A model generated the notes under the pieces. The model was not told the DNA's origin and searched no databases. It saw nothing but the letters and a program-made list of their open reading frames with translations. Made by a program: the position numbers and the translations under genes. Positions 58,093 through 64,000 of a stretch of DNA of 64,000 nt are shown in pieces; position 1 is the first letter of the stretch; each line of letters opens with the position of its first letter. This DNA is from Papiliotrema nemorosa. Taxonomy: Eukaryota; Basidiomycota; Tremellomycetes; Tremellales; Rhynchogastremaceae. The stretch lies in the NCBI GenBank assembly GCA_032158125.1, contig JASKOT010000043.1, forward strand, positions 58,143 through 122,142, in the 5' to 3' direction.

Positions 58093-61000
58093 ATGTTCCG
58101 AGCTGCCCTTTCCGCCGCCCTCGTGGCGCTCGCCTCGCTGCAGCAGACTTATGCTCAAGCCGCATGGCACATGGACACCCTGAACATGCTCACTATCGCT
58201 CGGCTCGATCCTGTCGTCTCGCCCAACCAAGTTTCGAGTCATATGCACGCCATTGTCGGTGGTTCCGCCTTTAGTGCCGCATACAACTATGCCGACCAGA
58301 TCGCATCGTCTTGTACCACCGCTTCCCTCACGGTCGACAAGTCCAACTACTGGATGCCTCAGCTGTACTGGGTCAACGATGATGGTTCTTTCGTCCCACT
58401 TGACAACAAACCTCGGTTCTACTATTTCCTCGGTCGAAACTCGAACGCTGAACCCGTCTCTCCGTTCCCCGAGGGATTGAGAATGTTGACTGGTGACCCC
58501 AACTCCAAGACTGCCAACCCGAAAACTTCGTTCACCTGCCACATCAACGCAGACTTGACGACCGGTTCCATCATCCAGGACAACTTCAACTTCAACCGAG
58601 ATTGCCCGTACGGTATCCGAATTGAAATCACCTTCAAATCATGTTGGGACGGTATCAACTTGTACAAGTCGGACAACTCGCACGTTGTCGACCCTTCCAA
58701 CAGTCAATCGGACCGAGTGGGTGGTTGTCCTTTCAGTCACCCAGTCCGAATCCCATTGATCATGTTCGAGATGACTTTCCGACCCAGTGCTTGGGCCCCC
58801 GGAGTTGCCACAGCCGGACATCTCGCTTGGGCCAACGGTGACATGACGGGTTATGGTGTCCATGCCGATTTCGTCAACGGTTGGGATACAAAGGTCCTCG
58901 CTGCGGCTTTGAACGACACTCAATGTGCTCCTGCCACTCAACAAGCTATGAGCATTCAAAACTGCAACGTTTTCGCTCCCTACTACCAGGCCAACCCTCA
59001 ATGTTCGCCTCAGAAAGGTCAGATGAACGAGCCTGGATCGACCAACACCAACTTGGTCCCTATCCAGTCCCTCGCTGGTTGCAACCCCGTTTGGACTTCA
59101 GGTCCCAAGCCAGGTTGTTCATCCGCTCAGCCTGCTCCCGATGTCACCAACTGGAAAGGTACCGACGGACCCTACCAAGCCACCGGTTCCGCCGTCAAGA
59201 CCTTTTCCCTTCCTACCACCGGTGGTATCCAACAAGTCGCTTGTATCAAGGACAATGGTGGTTCCGTCGTGACCAACGGTTACACCTACTACGACAACAG
59301 CGTCACCGGTACAAGCTGTATGAACACTTGTCTTAAAGCTGGATACAAGTTTGCCGCTACCGGATTCGCCAACGGTCGATGGGATTGTCGATGTGGTGAT
59401 GGTATCCTCAGCACGGCTTCCACTTACCCGGGAATGTGTACCACTCCTTGTCCAGGAGACTCGTCTCAAATGTGCGGTAGCACCGATGTCCACAGTGTCT
59501 ACTACGCCACCAACGGTACCACTGCCAACTACACCATGGGACAGACCACTCCCGGTTACGGTGGATGTTACTCCCCCAAGGGAACCAACTCGCTCTCCAC
59601 TCGAATCACCTACCAGTACACCGACAACAACCTCACTCCCGACAGCTGTCTCCAGGTTTGCGCCAACATGAACGCCACTTGGGCCGGTACCACTGCCGGA
59701 CGAACGTGCATGTGCGGTACCGACATGACTCTTGGTACTGGTGTATACGTCGCCGATTCTTACTGTGCTCAACCTTGCGGTGGAAATGCCAATGTCACTT
59801 GCGGTGCGACCAGCTATTGGAGCTTGTACAAGATGTCTGCCACTGGTGTTGTTGCCCAGACCAACCCGAACCAACCTCCAGGACGAAAAGGTTGTTACCA
59901 AGACAACACCGGTGCTGGTCTTACCGGTTACTCCTGGGTCAACAACGCTATGACTGTCGATCAGTGCAACTATGGTTGTGCCGAGTTGGGTTACTCTCTG
60001 TCCGGTCTGATCTTTGGTAACCGATGTCGATGTGGAAACACCTGGACAGGTGGTCAAATCTACCCAGACAGCAACTGTAACTCCCCTTGTACCGGAAACT
60101 CTTCCGAGACCTGTGGTGGAAACTACAAGACGGAGATGTACGACACTGCGCCTGCTCTTGCGCTTGTTCAAGCCGATATTGCAGCTCGACCAGCAGGTTG
60201 GATCGGTTGTGTTGCCAACTCGCCCGGTACCGCCTTGACCAACTACAATGCCTACGATGGACAACTGACCGTCGAGCGATGTATCGCCACTTGCAACACT
60301 TATGGATACGCTTTCGCAGGTATGGCCAACGGTGCTTACTGTCGATGTGGCAACACCGACCCTCGAACCGTCGTTCAACAAGTCCCCTCGGCTCAATACT
60401 GTACCGCCTCGTGCCCCGGTAACTCTACCGAGACCTGCGGTAACGCTGGAGCTTACACCGACTCATACAACGTCACCGCCTATGTCCAAGCTTCCAAGGC
60501 ATTGTCCAGCAGCAAGACTCCAGGCTACGTTGGATGTTACTCGGGTACTTCGGGTCTTTCCGCCTACTCGTTTACCCAATCCGACATGTCGGTCGATGTC
60601 TGTACCATGGGCTGCAAGGAGATGGGATACTCGCTTGCGGGCGTTTCGTCGGGTACTTGTTACTGTGACAACACTTGGTCCAGCGGGGATGCGCTCGCCG
60701 ACTACCGATGCAACTCGCCTTGTCCCGGAGCCGCCAACCAGACTTGCGGTGCCTACGCTGTTACTTCCCTTTGGAACTCTTCCATCGGTGCTACTCCCGC
60801 TGCCGCCAAGGAGACCGGTTACGTCGGTTGTTTCACCGACTCTTCGAGCCGAACTCTCGGTTCATACACTTACACTTCGCCCGCCATGACCAACACCCTG
60901 TGCAAGGCCTCTTGTGCCAACCAAGGATACGCGTACGCAGGAACCGAAGCTGGTAACCAATGTTTCTGCGCCAATGCCATCGGTTCTTCCGCTTCCAAGA

Positions 61001-63564
61001 TCGCCTCGACTCAATGTACCTCGTCTTGTGCCGGAAACTCTGCGTTGATCTGTGGTGGATCATGGAAATTGTCATTGTTCAACTCGTCTGCCACTGGTGT
61101 TTCCCCATCGGCTTCCGCTTCTGCCAATGCGACTTCGCCTTCCGGCGCCGTCAAGCTCAAGTCCAAGGGATGTTACACCGACACGTCGACGCTCGACCAG
61201 GGAGCTTACACTTCGGCTTACATGACTGTCGACCAATGTGTCTCGTACTGTAAATCCATGTCGTACGCCTGGGCTGGATTGACCAACGGTAACGCTTGTC
61301 GATGTGGTAACACTTCTCCATCCAACCTTGCCGGACCCTTGTGTACCACTCCTTGTGTTTCCAACGCCCAGCAGACCTGTGGTGGATCGGGATACACCGA
61401 AGTTTGGCCTACCACGCAAACTGGTCTTGTTGACACTTTCTCTGCCTCGGCTGCCGACTCGAACGGTTACATGGGATGTTGGCAAGATGGTTCCGCTCGA
61501 ACATTAAACGGATCTTCCTTCACCTCGTCTACCCTCACTCCGATCTCTTGTCGAGCCAACTGTTACGCTCTCGGATTGACATTCTCGGGTGTCGAATCGG
61601 GTAGTCAATGTTACTGCGGTTCTACCATCAAAGCCGGACGAATCAGATATGCCGACAGCTCTTGTTCTGCCACCTGTTCAGGTGACAAGACTCAGAACTG
61701 TGGTGGATCATGGGCTATGAACATTCGAATCCGACCTGCCAACGCGGGAGCCACCACTTCTACCGTCGCTCCTTCCGCTACTGTGGGTGTCAACGCTACA
61801 GCATCGGTCAACGGTACCAAGACTGGTTCCACTGCCTCGGCTAGCTCGGCCGTACCCACCTCTGCCAACATCGAGGGTTACAAGGGATGTTACGGTGTCG
61901 GCACTTTGGTCTCGGGTGCTACTGCCAAGTACACTGGTTTGGGCACCATGACTACCGGATGGTGTCGACGATTCTGCCGAGCCAGCGGTTTCAGCATGGC
62001 TGGTTTGCAAGGTGGTAACAGTGAGTAAACATCACACTGGTGTGGGTCAAAGCTGATCGAAATAGGCTGTTACTGTGGATCCGCTTCGCAAGTCGACAAG
62101 AAGGTCTCCGACGTTGCTTGTACCGCCACTTGCTCCGGTGACTCTTCCACCATCTGCGGTGACACCTTCCTGACATCGCTCTACGATACAGTCGGTGCTG
62201 GAGCTCTCGGACAACCCGGTATGCCCAAGAACTGGGTCGGTTGTTTCGCGGATCAATCCGCTCGAACGCTTCCCGGTTGGTCGTTCACCTCGTCCGCCAT
62301 GACTTCGGAGAACTGTCGATTGTCATGTTCCGCCAAGGGATACTCGACTTATGGTACGGAATCCGGAAACCAATGTTACTGTGGTCCTTCCTTGCCTACC
62401 AACATGGTTGGCGACAACCTGTGTAACGCCAAGTGTGCTGGCAACTCTTCCGAGATCTGTGGTGGATCTTGGAGATTGAGCGTGTACAATGCCGCCTTTG
62501 CCTCGAGCTCCAACGACCCGGTCGTCTCTAGCGCTTTGCCTTCGGCTTCTGCGTCTAAAGCTGCCTCGGCTTCGGCGTCTTCGTCCAAGGCTGTTTCGGC
62601 TTCTGCTTCGTCTTCGAAGGCCGCCTCGGTCTCCGCCTCGTCTTCCAAGGCTGCTTCGGCTTCCGCTTCGTCTTCCAAGGCTGCTTCGGCTTCTGCTTCC
62701 GTTTCCAAGGCCGCATCCTCGTCCAAGGCTGCCTCGGTCGTCCCTTCGTCGACTTCCAAGGCTGCCTCGGTCGCGCCTTCCTCTTCAAAGGCCGCTTCCA
62801 GCGCCGCTGCATCGCCCTCCAAGGCCGCCTCGTCTGCCGCTCTTCCATCGCCAAGCAAGGCTGCTACTTCAGCCTCTGCTTCACCAAGTAAGCGAGCTTC
62901 CGAGACTCCCTCGTCTTCGGCTACCGCTTCTGCTGCCAGCACCATCGGCGGTGGTGGATTGATTGCTAGCCCTTCGCCCAAGCCATCTTCCTCCTCTGCC
63001 GCCGCCAGCTCTAGCAAGGCCGCCTCGAGTGCCGCTGCGACTTCCGCAGCCAGCTCGGCGTCCAAGGCGCCAGTCTCTTCGGCTGCTCCTTCGTCTGCTG
63101 TCGTGTCGAGCACTACTTCTGCCATCGCTCCTTCCGCTACCAACCACTTGGGTTGTTACACTCAGGGAACACCTGCGATCCTCGACAAGTCGGTCATCAC
63201 CTGCGACACCCTCACTCCGGGTATGTGTAAACTCTGGTGTAACGCCAACAACTACGCATACGCCGGTATGACCAACGGTACCACTTGTGGTTGCGCTTCC
63301 GACATTACGGCTCTTACCCCCGTGGCCGCTAGCCAATGTAACAAGGCTTGTTTCAGCGACAAGACTGTCACTTGCGGTGGTCAAGCCGGAACGACCTACA
63401 ATGTTTGGAAGTCGAGCGGTCTGATCGCTCGAAGGAACCACAGGAAGAGACTGAGGATGATCCAAGGTCACGGTGGTGCGGCGAGACGACAAGAAGCTCC
63501 CATGCACTTCAACTCGGAGCAGGAGATCTTGTACTACCTCAAGAGGAATCAGCCCGAACAATGA
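58093..63564 (+). CDS. Secreted DUF1996 protein with eleven WSC domains
   Basis: Exons 58093-62020 and 62066-63564 give 1808 aa. ATG 58093 starts a signal peptide (MFRAALSAALVALASLQQTYA). DUF1996 spans about residues 27-350 (LTIARLDPVVSPNQVSSHMH, CPFSHPVRIP). WSC domains start near residues 374, 487, 597, 702, 810, 908, 1024, 1124, 1261, 1365 and 1671, each with the (Y/W)xGC start, CRCG/CYCG-type centre and a final C...C(G) pair (eight-Cys pattern). A Ser/Ala/Lys-rich linker (about 1450-1665) separates the last WSC. The end is basic and lacks a GPI signal or membrane helix, so the product is probably soluble or wall-bound. WSC domains bind glycans (established). Codon bias (GGT, ACC, TCC, CGA) suggests high expression. 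Confidence 0.93.
62530..63140 (+). repeat. Ser/Ala/Lys-rich coding repeat
   Basis: Imperfect repeats of a unit encoding SSSKAASASA (TCC AAG GCT/GCC GCC TCG ...) form the linker before the last WSC domain; likely O-glycosylated. Confidence 0.88.
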
Positions 63565-64000
63565 GCGAGCCGAGCGAGCTGAAGGGGAGTGGATTGAGTG
63601 AGAAAGAGGGAGGTCTTCCGGAGTTAATGGATTATAATGGGTCATGAGTGATTCTGACCATTCACCTTGAGACTTTGTGCTGGACACAAGGGTTCAAGGT
63701 GGTGGTCATCATAGTAGATTAGGATACTTATTGTCGTCTTCCTATGATCATAAATCATTCTCACTTGTCTGTTCCGCGCTCTTTAGATTCCATAGCTTCC
63801 AAAATACATGTATCCAATTATTTTGTACCGTGAGCAGCAGTCGCAAGCAGAATGAGCAACCCGAAGAGTCGAGTCGGGACGATGGGGTAAAGGTGGGGGG
63901 GGGGGGGGGGGGGGGGGCCCAAGTGCCACAAACCCCAAATCTGAAACAAGCGATGAGCACCGTCAAAATTTTAAACCCACCAAAAAACAAAACAAAAAAC
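63565..64000. other. 3' flank of the WSC gene
   Basis: 436 bp to the window edge with no supported gene. It holds the G23 run and an A/C-rich end. Confidence 0.5.
63895..63917 (+). repeat. G23 homopolymer
   Basis: Twenty-three consecutive G followed by CCC. It is the longest homopolymer in the window; its true length may be uncertain because such runs sequence poorly. Confidence 0.8.

Noticed and set aside
59119..60396. 425-codon minus-strand open frame
   Set aside because: It is the mirror of the WSC coding exon; biased codons (GGT, ACC, TCC) leave the reverse strand open and its product is a Val/Gly/Ser-rich string without domains.
62530..63140. CRISPR-like spaced repeat pattern
   Set aside because: Repeat units are in-frame coding repeats without unique spacers.
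62376..63143. 255-codon minus-strand Glu/Ala-rich frame
   Set aside because: Reverse reading of the Ser/Ala/Lys repeat; composition is dictated by the sense repeat.

Overview
The window is nuclear DNA of a basidiomycete yeast, most likely a Tremellomycete (the group of Cryptococcus and Kwoniella). The grounds are dense short introns (mostly 40-60 nt, GTNNGT donors, CTGAC/CTAAC branch sites just before the acceptor), very small exons, and gene content that includes a GT90 glycosyltransferase of the CAP10/CXT1 type and a DUF1996-WSC wall protein. I modelled about 26 genes and about 135 introns by hand. Reading-frame phase was checked across every splice junction except where an entry says otherwise. 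No rRNA, tRNA, CRISPR array or transposon could be supported.

Left part (0-15 kb): the N-terminal part of an unassigned Ser/Pro-rich protein, then a sugar-related set made of a DUF4038/apiosidase-like glycoside hydrolase, an MFS sugar transporter, a Zn2Cys6 regulator and a membrane-anchored SGNH (GDSL) esterase. Inside this set sits a divergent pair, an O6-methylguanine-DNA methyltransferase and an Ada N-domain/AraC-type protein. Together they resemble bacterial Ada split into two genes around a 208-bp promoter that carries an 11-bp direct repeat spaced exactly 30 bp.

Middle (15-29 kb): a TPT-family transporter, a GNAT acetyltransferase, an Mtr-like amino-acid permease, and an anion:cation symporter (ACS/Dal5-type) / FAD amine or amino-acid oxidase / ACS symporter block that looks like a nitrogen-compound uptake and catabolism cluster.

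29-33 kb: three tandem, same-strand, diverged paralogues of a protein family I do not recognise, sharing sequence blocks and an intron position. The copy nearest the left has a broken frame.

Right part (33-64 kb): mainly housekeeping genes. These are a conserved fungal protein, a METTL21-like methyltransferase, a bHLH regulator, the cohesin subunit SCC3, an unknown protein, the E2 enzyme RAD6 (whose start codon stands alone in exon 1), a conserved fungal protein, a GT18-like and a GT90 glycosyltransferase. After a 3.3-kb gene-poor stretch comes a nearly intronless 1808-aa secreted protein with one DUF1996 and eleven WSC domains. The window ends in a 23-G run.
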